This document shows positions 25,620 to 37,506 of a stretch of 64,000 nt of DNA, one piece after another. The notes below the pieces were generated by a model that worked only from the letters and a program-made list of their open reading frames with translations, did not search any database and was not told the DNA's origin. The position numbers and the translations under genes are program-made. Origin of the DNA: Thermothielavioides terrestris NRRL 8126 (lineage: Eukaryota > Ascomycota > Sordariomycetes > Sordariales > Chaetomiaceae); the NCBI RefSeq assembly GCF_000226115.1, contig NC_016458.1, positions 8,289,501 through 8,353,500 of the forward strand, in the 5' to 3' direction. Positions within the stretch are counted from its first letter, which is position 1. Every line of letters starts with the position of its first letter.

Positions 25620-26212
25620 TATTAAGAGTAGGGGCTCTTAGAAGGAAGGGGGTATACATTGAAGTAATAGAATATAAGCAAAGTATATATAGAGTATATG
25701 CTATAAAGTAGCTATAAGGTAGAGGGTATAGGTAGTTGCATTGAACGCTAGCCTCTCTTATTGCCTATAGGTTCTATCCCCTTTATCTCTCTTATCCTAG
25801 CCCTCGATCTTCCTCTGTATTGGCTAGCCTCTATTCCTAGGCTTATAGATCCTTTCCTAGGCTATCCTATAGCGCTTATATAGCTCCCTAAGTACGCTTA
25901 ATCTACTCTGTTGCCGACCTAATGTCTTAGTTCCCTACACTTGCTTAGCCTAATGCCCTATACTTCGCTTAGCTCTATGCCCTTCTAATCGCTCCTCTAG
26001 GTAGCTTGTATAATCAGGGCTACTAATGTACGCCCTAGTAGTGTATATAGATGACCTGTGTAGTGCTCTATAGTTGGCTAGACTATACTAGGTGCTAGAT
26101 GCAGGGCGAGGTGGTTAGGCTAAGGGTTACGCTAGGTGCTAAGGCGCGTTCCAAGGGCTATACCAGGTGCCGAGGCGGGTCCTGCGGGTTAGGGTGGTTC
26201 TAAGGCATAACA
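25620..26212 (-). repeat. 5' LTR of gypsy copy A
   Basis: On the minus strand it starts TGTTATGCCTTAGAACCACC at 26212 and ends near 25620. It matches the 16790-17385 LTR along its length apart from transitions and a few single-base indels, and appears somewhat less RIP-mutated. No standard TGG primer site follows; the sequence just inside reads AGTTGAACGCTCTTATCC on the minus strand. Confidence 0.92.
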
Positions 26213-26217
26213 CCTAG

Positions 26218-26856
26218 TAAAAGAACCGAAGCCTCCTTCCTCGCTTCCTCTATGTATATAGTATACATTCGAAAGGCATCGTCATTGAAGCGAACTAACG
26301 CTGGCGGACCCAAGTCTCCTTTGTTAATTGTGGGAGGTAGTTACAAATGTGCTAAATAGTTTCATCTTCAACGATTTCAAAACGGTTTGTAATGCCTTGA
26401 TTCACCTATTATAGGTAATAGTAGGAGGGCTTCACTAGTGGGACTTTAATCCCCTCGAGTTTACTTTCCTCTTCTCTTTTTACACTACCTATCGGGCGGT
26501 TACTCTAAACTCACGACCACGGTAATTACCGACGTATTTAGGAAATATTCAGGCAGCTATAGCGCTCTAAACGTATCACTGTCCATTAACCTAAACCCGT
26601 TTGCAACTGATTACCGGCCGAACAATCGCTATAGCAACTAGCTTACCCCGCTGCAACCCGATTTTAAGAATCGCCCCTCGCTCTATACAATCGCCCCTCG
26701 CTTTATGCAATTAAAGATATTTGAGCTACCTTACACCTTGCAATACCTCTAGGAGCTATAGGCAGGGCGTATATAAGCTATAGGCAGGATGCACAACTGT
26801 AGCTGCCATAGGCAGGATGCACAACTGTGGCTGCTACAAGTAGGGTACGTAACTGT
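26218..26856. other. Spacer between the two head-to-head gypsy elements
   Basis: This 639-bp spacer is not part of either gypsy element and holds no gene. Its segment 26550-26712 is an inverted, diverged copy of 38058-38180. Its right end (26757-26856) contains two 27-bp repeats with AGGATGCACAACTGT, then the start of the GTACGTAACTGTAGGTG minisatellite into which copy B inserted. A short direct repeat ATCGCCCCTCGCT occurs twice near 26665-26702. Confidence 0.7.
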
Positions 26857-26861
26857 AGGTG

Positions 26862-27457
26862 TGTTATGCCCTAGAACCACCCTAACCTACAGGACCCGCC
26901 TTAGCACCCAGTACAGCTCTCGGAACGCGCCTCGGCACCTAGCGTAACCCTCGGCCCAACCACCTCGCTCTATATCCAGCACTTAATATAGCCTAGCCAA
27001 CTATAGGGCACTATATAGGTCATCTATATACGCTACTAGGGCATACGTTAGTAGCCCTAATCATATAAGCTACCTAGAGGAGCGATCAGAGAGGTATAGA
27101 GCTAAGCGAAGTATAGGGCATTAGGCTAAGTAAGTATAGAGAACTAAGATATTAGGTCGGCAATAAAGCGGATTAGGCGTACTTAGGGAGCTATATAGGC
27201 GCTATAGGATAGCCTAGGAAAAGATCTACGAGCCTAGGAATAGAGGCTAGCCAATATAGAGGAAGATCGAGGGCTAGGATAGGAGAGATAAAGGAGATAG
27301 AACCTATAGGCAATAAGAGAGGCTAGCGTTCAATGCAACTACCTATACCCCCCTCTACCTTATAGCTACCTTATAGTATATACTCTATATATACTTTGCT
27401 TATACTCTATTATTTCAATGTATACCCCCTTCCTTCTAGGAGCCCCTACTTTTAATA
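26862..27457 (+). repeat. 5' LTR of gypsy copy B
   Basis: It starts TGTTATGCCCTAGAACCACC and ends CTTTTAATA, the RIP-altered form of CTCCTGACA. It is 596 bp, the same length as the 3' LTR. In the stretch I aligned by eye the differences between the two are transitions. Confidence 0.93.
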
Positions 27458-30400
27458 AATTGAACGCTCTTATCTTATCTTAAGGAGTTGAACTAGCGGA
27501 GACGAGCTATAGCCTAGACCTACGCCTACATTACACTTAAGCAGAGCCCTACGCCTTTATAATCTTAGGCACTTTCCACTAATCTAACTTCTTTATACAT
27601 CTTCTCTATACTATCTACGCCTAATGCTACTATAGGCGAGAGCTCCTAGTATACCTAGATTGATCTAAATAGCTTCTATATAGCGCCTATTGACCCCCTA
27701 CTTTCTACCTAGGAGTACGATCTTATTAAGGAGGAGTATCGTCTAAGCGCTAAGATCACTTTTAAACATCGTTATCAAGCTATCCTCTAACTACGAGCTT
27801 AGTATATATAGCTTCTACGCTAAAATGCCTAGCTTATATATATTGCTAAGGGCGTTACCTCTTCGAATTCCAACCCTCTTGCTACCTAGGCCGCCAATAC
27901 CATTGTACTAGCTATATCTATTGCTATGCCTATACCTATATCTACTCCTATATCTACTTTTACGCCTATTGCTACGCCTAAGGCTACGTCTATAGCCACT
28001 ATGCCTACGCCTACACCTATAGCCGTACCTATAGCTATGCCTATCGCTATCGATACCGCTTTACCTACTACTAATCCTAAGCTTAGTGCTTCTATTATAC
28101 CTTCGCTAATCTTTCCTAGCGCTATAGGAGCTCCCCTCTAACGTACTACTAGCTTGAACTACCCTATATATAGTAGCAAAGATACTACTTTGCTCTAGGC
28201 TTTCCTATACGACTACTATACTAACTTCTAGCTTATAGGCTACTTACTTAATAGTAGCGACTACATTATATATATAGTAAGCTACCTCCGAGGCCTATTT
28301 AAAAACGCCTAGGTAAAGTATATCTAGGAGTAGAAGGCCGATCTTAACTTCTATCTCTTAGCTATTACCTAGAGCAAGTTCGTTATATTCCTTTAAAACG
28401 AACTATCTAATCCTAATTTATATACCTTTAATACGACTATAGAGCTTAAGCGCCTTATATAGTGCAAAGACGAAACTATCCTAGAGTTCGTTAAACGGTT
28501 CACTAATGTAATCGTCGATATACCTTCGAAGTAGAATAAACCTACCTATATAGTCACCCTTTTACTAAAGTTTTGCCTAGAGATCAGCTTTATCCTTAAC
28601 TACTCCCCCTAGTTACCTACTATATTCTAGTAGCTTATAAGCTTCGCCTACTATATCGAATATAGTTAGTACATTACTAGTACCTCTTGCTATCGCCCTC
28701 GCTCATTAAACAACGCCCCTATAGCTCTATAGCTACTATACCCTATTAACGTCCTGCCTACGCCCTTCTAATACCCTATTCAATACTTTATCTATAGTAG
28801 AGAGGGCTATCGCTATACTAACTACCCTGAGAACCGCCCTCTTACCTAGCCTACCCCGCCTTCTGCCCTACTTATTTAGCCTATTCCGTCTATAGCTACA
28901 CCTACCTAGCTTCCTCCTATATAGCCTATACCCTAGCAACTAGCCCTAGATGCTACTATAGTATCTACCGCTATACCTAAGTCGTATCTAGTTTACTATA
29001 CTTATAACGAAGTTGGCTATATCTCTATATTCTGCTCTAAGGCTATCTACTATCGTTGTAGGCATATAGGCTATACCGCTATTCATTGCCTAGAGCCTCT
29101 AAACCTAAACGCCTAGAATAACCTAAACCTTGCTCCGCTTAGGTATAACTATAGCGCTAACGCTACCTAGGAACTTAGGGGGCCTAGGTCGTCTTAGATC
29201 AAGAGCATTGTCCTTATACGCTTAGATAAGAATTAGAAGCCTATAGTAGCAATGCTAGATATTAGGTCGGATTATAATATAATTAGTTATAGCTTTCTAG
29301 CTAAACATTTGTAGTTGACTAAGTTTATTTAATACTTTAGATTTATCGTTATTAGCAATATACCTATTTTAATATATAGTGTATACCCCCTATATATTTG
29401 TATTACCGACTACCTTAGATACTTCTAGATCTATCTACTATACTTTATAGTTGTAGATATCGAACTATTTATAATCCTTTTAGGCTAAACTTAGATAGAG
29501 ATAGCCGAGCTATTCTTTAACTATTATAAGAAGATTTAGACTTACTTAAATTCGAAGTACTACCTTAGCTTATAAATTAAGCCTAAATAGGATTAGAGCG
29601 ATAATGCTTTCCTTATTACTATACTTATACTAGTCACTAACCTAGCTAAACTGCTTAACCTAGCTAACCTAGATGACCTAGCTAAAGAAGACTCGTCTAC
29701 TATTGGCTTGTAACCTACTACTCCTAAGCTCTTAGAAGTATATAAGGCCTATCGAGACCTCTTCTCTACTATAGATCGACCTCCTTTGCCTCGCTATACT
29801 ACGTTTAAACACTATATTGATCTCGAAGACGATACGACTATGCTATAGGGGCCGATCTACCCTCTTAGCGAGAAGGAATTGGAAACCCTATATAAGTAGC
29901 TTACGGAGGCTCTAGAGAAGCAGTGGATCCGACCTTCTACTAGTCCTATAAGCGTACCTATTCTATTCGTTCTAAAGAAGGGAGGCGAATTATACCTCGT
30001 TGTCGACTATTATACGTTTAATTACATTACCTATAAAAACTATGCTCCTATTCCTCTGATTAGTAAGATCCTCGATCGCCTATCTTCTACGAAGATCTAT
30101 ACTAAGCTCGATTTAAAGGATATATACTATCGGATCTAGCTATACAAAGGCGACGAGTGGAAGACCGCCTTTTATATACGATATAGCTACTTTGAGTTTG
30201 TTATAATACTAATAGGCCTAGCTAATGTATCTATAACCTTCTAGACTTATATTAACTACACCCTCTTTAGCCTTATTGACGTTACCTACATTGTATATTT
30301 AGATAATATACTGATCTTTAGCAACAACGAAGCTAAGTATAAGCGGTATATATACAAAGTTTTAGAATAGTTGTAAAAAGCCGACTTCTACATTAACCTC

Positions 30401-33400
30401 CTTAAATACTAGTTCTATATATACAAAGTCGAATTCCTTAGGTTCATTGTCACCTTAGAGGGTATTAAGATGGAACTATTGTACATTGAAGCTATTGTAT
30501 AGTAGCCATTACCTTATAGCGTTTACGACATCTAGGTGTTCCTTAGGTTCACTGGCTTTTACTATAGGTTTATCTATAACTATTCAAAGATCTATACCCC
30601 TTTGACCGACCTACTCTAAGGCAATTATACCTTTGAGATAACCTAGGATACGATTGATATATTCTACGAGCTATAGCGTAAATTCTAGGAAGCGCCTATC
30701 CTACGCTATTTCGACCCTAGCTTTCCAACCTATATAGAGATAGATACTTCGAAGTTCGCTATCGGTATAGTCCTCTCCCAACTGTTTGAAGGCCAATAGC
30801 ACCCTATTGCGTTCTACTCTTATAAGCTTAGCCCTAAGGAAATGTGCTATAGCATTGGTAATAGAGAGCTACTTATATTTGTTAACGCCTTTTGGGCTTA
30901 GCGATATTACCTTCTATATTTATAGACTACCGTTATCGCCCTTATTAACTACCTAAACCTCGAGTATATAAAGACAAAGAAACAGCCTTCTATATAGTAG
31001 CTACGTTAAAGCAATAAGCTTATAGAATTTAACTTCGTTATTAAGTATCGCCCTAGCCTATAGAACTCTACTAATAGACTCTCTTAAAGATTAGACCTAG
31101 TGGAAGGCCTTAGCGACGAGGGCACTAAGAACCTACTACTACGACTCCTAAAGGAGCGTATTGCTATAGGAAAGGACTATATACTAGGGCACCGCTCTAT
31201 AGTTAAGGCTATCACTCTAGCTATATAGCCGAGACCTAGTATAGACCTTAGAGAGTTGAAGGATATATATAAGCTATATAAACGAGAGTTTAATAAGAGT
31301 ATTACGCCTAATATACGTCTTAAGCAAGGTAATTAAGAGGTCCTATAGCATATAGGTAGCGGCAAGCGTCACTGTAAGCCTATAGCTAAGGACAAGGGAG
31401 AGGTAGTAGTACAAAGGCCTCGCCTAGATAACGCTTTTCCATTAGTCAACCACAGTATAGATGGAAGTGCTACCTATAGCCTAGATAGATCTAGTAAACC
31501 GCTACTAGAGTATAGCTCTCTAGAGGCCTAGGAAATATATATAAGGGAATCTAGCTACCTAAGGCCTAGGCGGCGACCCCCCTTGGACTAGATGGCCTAT
31601 AGTAGTCTAGCTAGTAGCGTATATACGCCTAATTACCGCCTATACGTCGCTACCGCTATTAGGAAGCTAGTAGAGGACGAAGGCTAGCCTTTTAAGCAGC
31701 AACTAATTTAGATATAAGAAGTCGATCCCTAGGTGACTAAGGGCGCTTAGAAGACGGCTTATATATATAGGTAATAGAAGCGTAGCGATAATAGCATTCT
31801 ACGTTATAGTGGCTAGATCTATATACCTATAGCTCTATAGTATATACTTTTAGTATACTACTACAACGTTGCAACAAGTAGCTATAGCGATATTAGAAAG
31901 ACTTGTAAACGCCTAATATACTACTACTATTAGCTAGATATATATAGGGAGATCGATCAATATATAGTAGAATACATTATATATAGCTATACGAAAGTAA
32001 GAATCTACTACCTTTATAGTAAGCTTGTAGCGTTGCTAGTTCCTAAGCGCCTATAGTAGGATATTATCGTCGATTTCGTCATTGGCCTACCTACCTCTAT
32101 CGACCTTCGTATATACAAGCTCTACAATGCTATCCTCGTTATCGTCGACAAGTTTACTAAGTACACCCTCTATATTGTAATATACAAATAGCTCTAGGCT
32201 AGCGCCTTTGCCTATCTCTTCTTCGATTACGTCTACCGACCCTTTGGCCTACTATAGACCATTGTTTCTAACTATAGAAGCTTGTTTACAAGCGGGTTTT
32301 AGTATATACTCTATAACCTTTTAGATATTATATAAAAGCTAAGCACTATATACTATCCTTAGACTGATAGTTAGATAGAGAGGTAGAATTAGGCGTTAGA
32401 GCATTACCTATACACTTACTATATATAGGAGCAATATAACTAGGTATAGAAGTTGGCTCTAGCCAAATATATTTACAATACCTCAGTGTATTCGGCTATA
32501 AAGGCAACCCTAATATACTTCCTTTACAGCTACTACCTATATAATCTAATAGACCTACTTACGAATAGCTTGAGCAACGTTCCTACTATAGAGGAGCGTA
32601 CCTATAGGCTTGCTAAGGATTAGGAAAGAATCTACAAAGCCCTAGTACAAGCTAACGAAGGTTATACAAAGTAGTACAACCGTAAGTGTACGCCTATAAC
32701 CTTCAGAGTTAGCTAGTAGGTTTAGGTCGATTTAAGGTATATTCGCTAGCGACGTCTAAGCAGTAAACTCGTAGATAAGTATCTTAGGCTATTTAAAATT
32801 ATCGCTAATATAGGTAGTAAGAAGATAGTATACCGCTTAGATCTCTTGCCTATATTTAAGTTCCACTTAGTTTTCTCTATTACAATGCTTAAGCTATTCA
32901 ATAGCAATCTATAGGAAGCGCTCACGTACCGCAACTATATATAGGTCGTTGTATAGGAGTAGCATTAGGAGGTCGAAGCTATTCTTAATTATATAGAGCT
33001 ACCTCTCGACAAGTATTTCCTTATTAAATAGAAGAACTACCTACTAGAGGAGAACACCTAGGAGCTATATAGGTATATTGATAATAAGCCTTTACTATAT
33101 ATTTATAAAGTATATATTCAAGATAAGTATAGGCGTAGGCGATAAGTGGCGAGAATATAACGAAGGCGCTAAGCGACGCTTCAATTAAAGGAAAAAGAAA
33201 AGAAAAGGAAAAAAGAAAAAACAACGTAAGAACTATCTATCTACCTAATAGCTATCCCCTATATCGCTAAGTCCTTCTCTAAGCCCTAGATCGACTCCAT
33301 TATAAACTCGTCCACCTATACGTCATTAGCGCCCTCCTCGCTACCCCCCTCCCCCTCTTTACCCTCTTCTAATAGCGGACCCTAGCTCTTTATTACTACT

Positions 33401-33479
33401 AAAATTTCATTCTTTGATTGTTAGCTATATATACGCTTTATAGATATAATAGACTTATAGACTTACTACTACCCCCTCT

Positions 33480-34760
33480 ATATACTTCTATTACTCCTCT
33501 AGCTTAGCTAGCCTCTCTACTACCTCCTCTAGCGTAGTACTAAGAAGAGGAGGAGGAGGTAGAAGTAGCGCGAGTACACCAACGAAGCGCTAGAGGCGCC
33601 TCTTTAGTATACTCTCCGCCTTCTATACCTCCCTCCACTGCTCTAAGAAGTTCTTAGAGTAGGCAGTAGAGGCGACTAGAGCATCGCTAATAGCTTCGTA
33701 GGCTACTATAAACGTGTTGACAACACCCTAGATAAGTATAGCCAGCTAGAACACACTTAGTATACGTACTATATATATAAGGGAGATACTTAAAACTTAC
33801 CTTTTCGTTGATAATGGAGTAGTCCCTTTTATCGAAGGCTTCGATAAAGCTATAAACTATAGCGAGGGCAATAGAATAAATCTTCATTTTTTTAGAGGAA
33901 TTAGCAATAGCGTAATATATATATAACGAAAATGTAGGTTTCGGCTTTAAGGCGCTAAGGTTAGCGCCTTTGAAGAAGGAGGGCAACTTATAGCTAAGCA
34001 AGTATAGTTATTCTATATATACTTAATGTAGTATAAACTAAAACCTATAAATATATTAGACGTAATAGATATATAACCTATATATAGATATATACTAGCT
34101 TAATAATAGTAGACGAGGGCGCTATTATTATCGAAAAACTTAGCTATATAATAGCGATAGCTATCATTGTCAATATATATATAGCCTATACCTCTAATAT
34201 ACTTCGATTACGCTCCCTATACTTATAGAATAATATAGGCAACGCCTATAGGAATCCTCTTTTTAGACGTTGAGTCAAAGTCGCTAAACTACCGTACTAT
34301 TAGCAATTATATTACTCCTTATCTACGCCCTCTCTATATACTACTCTTCTCTTATAGCTAAAGCCGCCTTTATATAGAGTCGAAGGCTTCGACTCTATCT
34401 CTTCGTCCTCGTCCTCCTCCTTCTTCTCCTCCTTCTTATCGTCGCTAATAGGCGTAGTCGCTATACTAGACGTACACTCTGTAGGAGCTACGGACATATT
34501 GTCGATAGGCAACTCCACCTCGCTAAAAGGGTACTCTTTAGGCACTATATTGATAGGCTAGAAGCCTAGGCTCGAGAACAACTTTGATATAATTGCTTCT
34601 ACCTAGTGTATTAGCAACGTCTACCCTACACTATCTATCGATATCTTAGCGTTAAAGGTCATTTACAAGGTGTAGCTAGAAATAAATGAGTTATTTAAAT
34701 CTACTATATTATTAGTATACTATTGCATTTTTTCTACCAACTATATAGCGAGTTCACTAG
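33480..34760 (-). pseudogene. Antisense reading frame inside gypsy copy B
   Basis: This is the counterpart of the antisense frame in copy A, on the strand opposite to gag-pol. The longest uninterrupted pieces are 34312-34545 (an acidic DDKKEEKKEEDEDEE run, then TLYKGGFSYKRRVVYREGVDKE) and 33687-34001 (LPSFFKGANLSALKPKPTFS). Upstream in the same frame as the first piece, the amino-acid sequence of copy A is retained apart from RIP-type stops. The function is unknown. It lies between the integrase region and the 3' LTR, where extra genes occur in some other gypsy lineages. Confidence 0.5.
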
Positions 34761-35675
34761 CTATATAGCCTTTATATATTAGAATTGCTAGAGCTATCCT
34801 ATTGATCGAAAGCTATTTTACTAATCGACTAAACTATCGTAGAGCGACCTACCGAAGAGAGGCGAGGGCGAGAGCGCTAAAAAAACGAATTATCTATAAA
34901 GCAAAGAAGTTAGCTATATATATACGATTAGAGAGAGCGTTAAAAGGAAGTAGAGGGTATATATATAATTGTAATCGTAGGCTAGTATTGTATTATCGTC
35001 GTAGTAGGCTAGGCACTTAGGTAGGCTAGGTATTTACGAAGATAGTACAAAGGAAGAAAGGAGGAAAGGAAGGCTAGGAGCTACGAGCCTAGAAGATATA
35101 CTTGGTAAAGTAGTCTAAGCTTAGAAGGCTTAAAATTCTATATTTCTTATATTGCGATGTTCTAGTAGAAGTTTCAATTCCCCTTTCCTATATATATAGC
35201 AAAGGCGTTTAGGACGTATATAGTATATACTCTTTACCCCTTTTTCTTTCTACTATTACTCTAAATATATATACCTTTTATTTAGTTCTATTTAGCTCTA
35301 TTGTTACTTTCCTATTTCAAGCCTAAATAGGCCCTAAATAGGCGGCCCTAGATCTAAATAGGCTACTTCTATCTAGGCTACCCTAGATTATATATATAGA
35401 GAAGCAGTTAGATCGATAGAGGCTATATATATAGAAAGATCGTAAGCTACGTATATACTACCTGAACTACTGCTATATAATTTGCTACTAGTAGGCTAGG
35501 CTATAGGCCAAAGTACAATCGACAAGAACTATATATATAGTAAGATCGTAAGCCGTATATATACTACCTAAACTACTATTATATAGTTCGCCACTAGGTA
35601 TATAAGGCTATAACCTAAAGCGTAATCGCTATGCCCCTTAAGCTATAGTATAGTAGTCCCTAGGGTCAGGGACCT

Positions 35676-35691
35676 TAAAGGAGGAGGGCCC
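35676..35691 (+). other. Polypurine tract of gypsy copy B
   Basis: AAAGGAGGAGGGCCC lies directly before the 3' LTR, where the plus-strand primer is expected. Confidence 0.75.
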
Positions 35692-36287
35692 TATTATACC
35701 CTAGAACCACCTTAATCTATAGGACTCGCCTCGGTACCTAGTATAGCCCTTGGAATACGCCTTAGTACCTAGCGTAACCCTTGGCCCAACCACCTCGCCC
35801 TATATCCGGCACCTAGTATAGCCTAGCTAACTATAGGGCACTATATAGGTTATCTATATACGTTACTAGGGTATACGTCAATAGCTTTGATTATATAAAC
35901 TACCTAGAGGAGCGATCAGAGGAGTATAGAGCTAAGTAAAGTATAGGGTATTAGGCTAAGTAAGTATAGGGAACTGAGATATTAGGTCGGCAATAGAGTA
36001 GATTAAGCGTACTTAGGGAGCTATATAGGCGCTATAGGATGGCCTAGGAAAGGATCTGCGAGCCTAGGAATAGAGGTTGGCTAATGCGGAGGAAGATCGA
36101 GGGCTAGGATAGGAGAGATAAAGGGAATAGAACCTATAGGCAGTGAGAGAGGCTAGCGTTCAATGCAACTATCTACACCCCCCCCTACCTCGTAGCTACT
36201 TTGTAGCGTATACTCTATATATACCTTGCTCGTACTCTGTCACTTCAACGTATACCCCCTTCCTTCTAGGAGCCCCTGCTCCTGACA
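35692..36287 (+). repeat. 3' LTR of gypsy copy B
   Basis: This 596-bp LTR starts TATTATACCC, the RIP form of TGTTATGCCC, and ends CTCCTGACA, followed by the AGGTG duplication. RIP is heavier at its left end, where CA and TG have become TA. Confidence 0.93.
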
Positions 36288-36352
36288 AGGTGCCGCAAGG
36301 TACGTAACTATAAGTGCTACAGGGTATGTAACTGTAGGTGCCGCAGGGTACC
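36288..36352 (+). repeat. Minisatellite units flanking gypsy copy B
   Basis: About 2.5 copies of a 24-bp unit beginning GGTGCCGCAGGGTACGTAAC occur here. The same unit lies just left of copy B (to 26861) and again at 37888-38010. Copy B therefore inserted within a pre-existing tandem array. Confidence 0.8.
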
Positions 36353-36357
36353 TTAGG

Positions 36358-36583
36358 TGTTATACGCAGTTGTAGGTCACCTGTGGCCACCTATGGCCAA
36401 CTGCGTAAGTGTAGGATATAAGCAAGTGCCTACCTAAATATAAGAGTGTAGTAGCCTATACGTAAGGTGGCCTATGCACTGTTATAGGGCCTAGTGCTAT
36501 TGTAGGGCCTAGTGGGCCCAGTGGACCTACATATACGTAGTTGGCTATAGGTGGCCACAGGTGACCTACAACTATGTGTAACA
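36358..36583. mobile_element. 226-bp inverted-repeat (MITE/foldback-like) element
   Basis: The terminal inverted repeats are about 57 bp. The left end starts TGTTATACGCAGTTGTAGGT and the right end in reverse complement starts TGTTACACATAGTTGTAGGT, with only scattered transitions between the arms. It is flanked by a 5-bp duplication TTAGG (36353-36357 and 36584-36588). The interior repeats GGGCCTAGTG motifs and has no coding capacity. Confidence 0.8.
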
Positions 36584-36593
36584 TTAGGTAGGT

Positions 36594-37456
36594 ATAATCA
36601 GCTATAGAAAGTCATTAGCCACCTCATTTATTTTCATTTTGCAATAAAATCAGAACCAATAGAGCGAATTTACTACAATTTAGTATATCGCTAATTAAAA
36701 TAATATAAATCACGAAATTAAAATCTACATTCTAATAACTATAAGTATAGATATAATATTATACTATAAAACTTAGAAATATCTATATTAGGTTTTACAA
36801 TATTATTTATTTAATAAACTTTAAGATACAACTTTGTTATAGTAAATAATGTTAATATATACTAAAGATTTATAGATTTTATTATATTAAAAAGAACATT
36901 ACTTAGTAGTTATAATAAAATACAATATTGAAAAAGCTATATATAATAGAGATAAATTTATATAAGTTATAATATATTAGTAAATTAGGGTTAAAATTTA
37001 TATTTATATATATTTTAAAATAGAAATAAGATATTAAAATTAGATTTAAGTAAATCTACTATTGTTATCTAAAGATAAATTAATAAGTTTTCTTTTCTAA
37101 GATATATAGTCTATATATTTAAAAATTAAATACTAAATCCAGTTATAATATTATAGCTTTAAACTATATATTTAATTAGTTCAATAGTAGATATAATGTA
37201 TTTAATTTTTCTATATTTTATATAATACATTTTATACCTTTTAAATAATGTTAACTAATAGGCTTAAAATTTTACTACTTCAATTTAAGTTAAGTTACGC
37301 TATTTAAGCGATATTCCAAATCTGAAATTAGATATATATACTTATAAGTATAATGTAAAAGTGTTCCAAATTGTACAATATTTGGTTAAGTGGTTACTAA
37401 GATATAGCAATATTTAGATAAAGAGGCTAGCTAATAACTTTCTATAGCTGATTGTA
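36594..37456. mobile_element. Extremely AT-rich segment bounded by inverted repeats
   Basis: The left boundary contains ATCAGCTATAGAAAGTCATT at about 36598-36617. The right boundary (about 37433-37453) is its reverse complement with one or two transitions. The 800-bp interior is far more AT-rich than the gypsy elements and nearly free of CG, with no coding capacity. A degraded inverted-repeat DNA element is the simplest reading. A clear target duplication was not established; TA is possible. Confidence 0.55.
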
Positions 37457-37506
37457 TACAACTATAGGTACCGCGGTATGTAACTGCCCTATAGGGCTAA
37501 TGGCTA

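Larger units (their letters stand above)
16790..26212 (-). mobile_element. Full-length Ty3/gypsy retrotransposon, copy A (RIP-degraded)
   Basis: This 9.4 kb element is read on the minus strand, with LTRs at both ends and a 5-bp target duplication CCTAG (16785-16789 and 26213-26217). On the minus strand the reverse transcriptase active site YLDDILIFS is intact at 22770-22781 and beyond. A CCHC knuckle region with RIP changes lies near 24000. A proline/isoleucine-rich gag segment is at 24936-25145. A purine tract adjoins the 3' LTR. Stops break all long frames. A separate plus-strand coding remnant at 18361-19640 lies between pol and the 3' LTR. It is the same family as copy B and is arranged head to head with it. 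Confidence 0.93.
26862..36287 (+). mobile_element. Full-length Ty3/gypsy retrotransposon, copy B (RIP-degraded)
   Basis: This 9426-bp plus-strand element has 596-bp LTRs and a 5-bp target duplication AGGTG (26857-26861 and 36288-36292). In order, it shows a Pro/Ile/Thr-rich gag segment (27926-28141), a capsid-like region (about 28150-28700) and a CCHC knuckle at 29047-29092 in which one Cys and the His have become Tyr. Then come a protease region, reverse transcriptase (about 29770-30700, active site YLDN at 30296-30307), RNase H (about 30700-30960) and an integrase core (about 31900-32500) with GLPTSIDL and a degraded second-Asp region. Numerous stops make it inactive. A minus-strand frame lies at 33480-34760. 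Confidence 0.93.

Noticed and set aside
36600..37440. Nuclear insertion of mitochondrial DNA
   Set aside because: The AT content would fit, but no mitochondrial gene, tRNA or intron motif was recognised and inverted repeats bound the segment; a degraded element is simpler.
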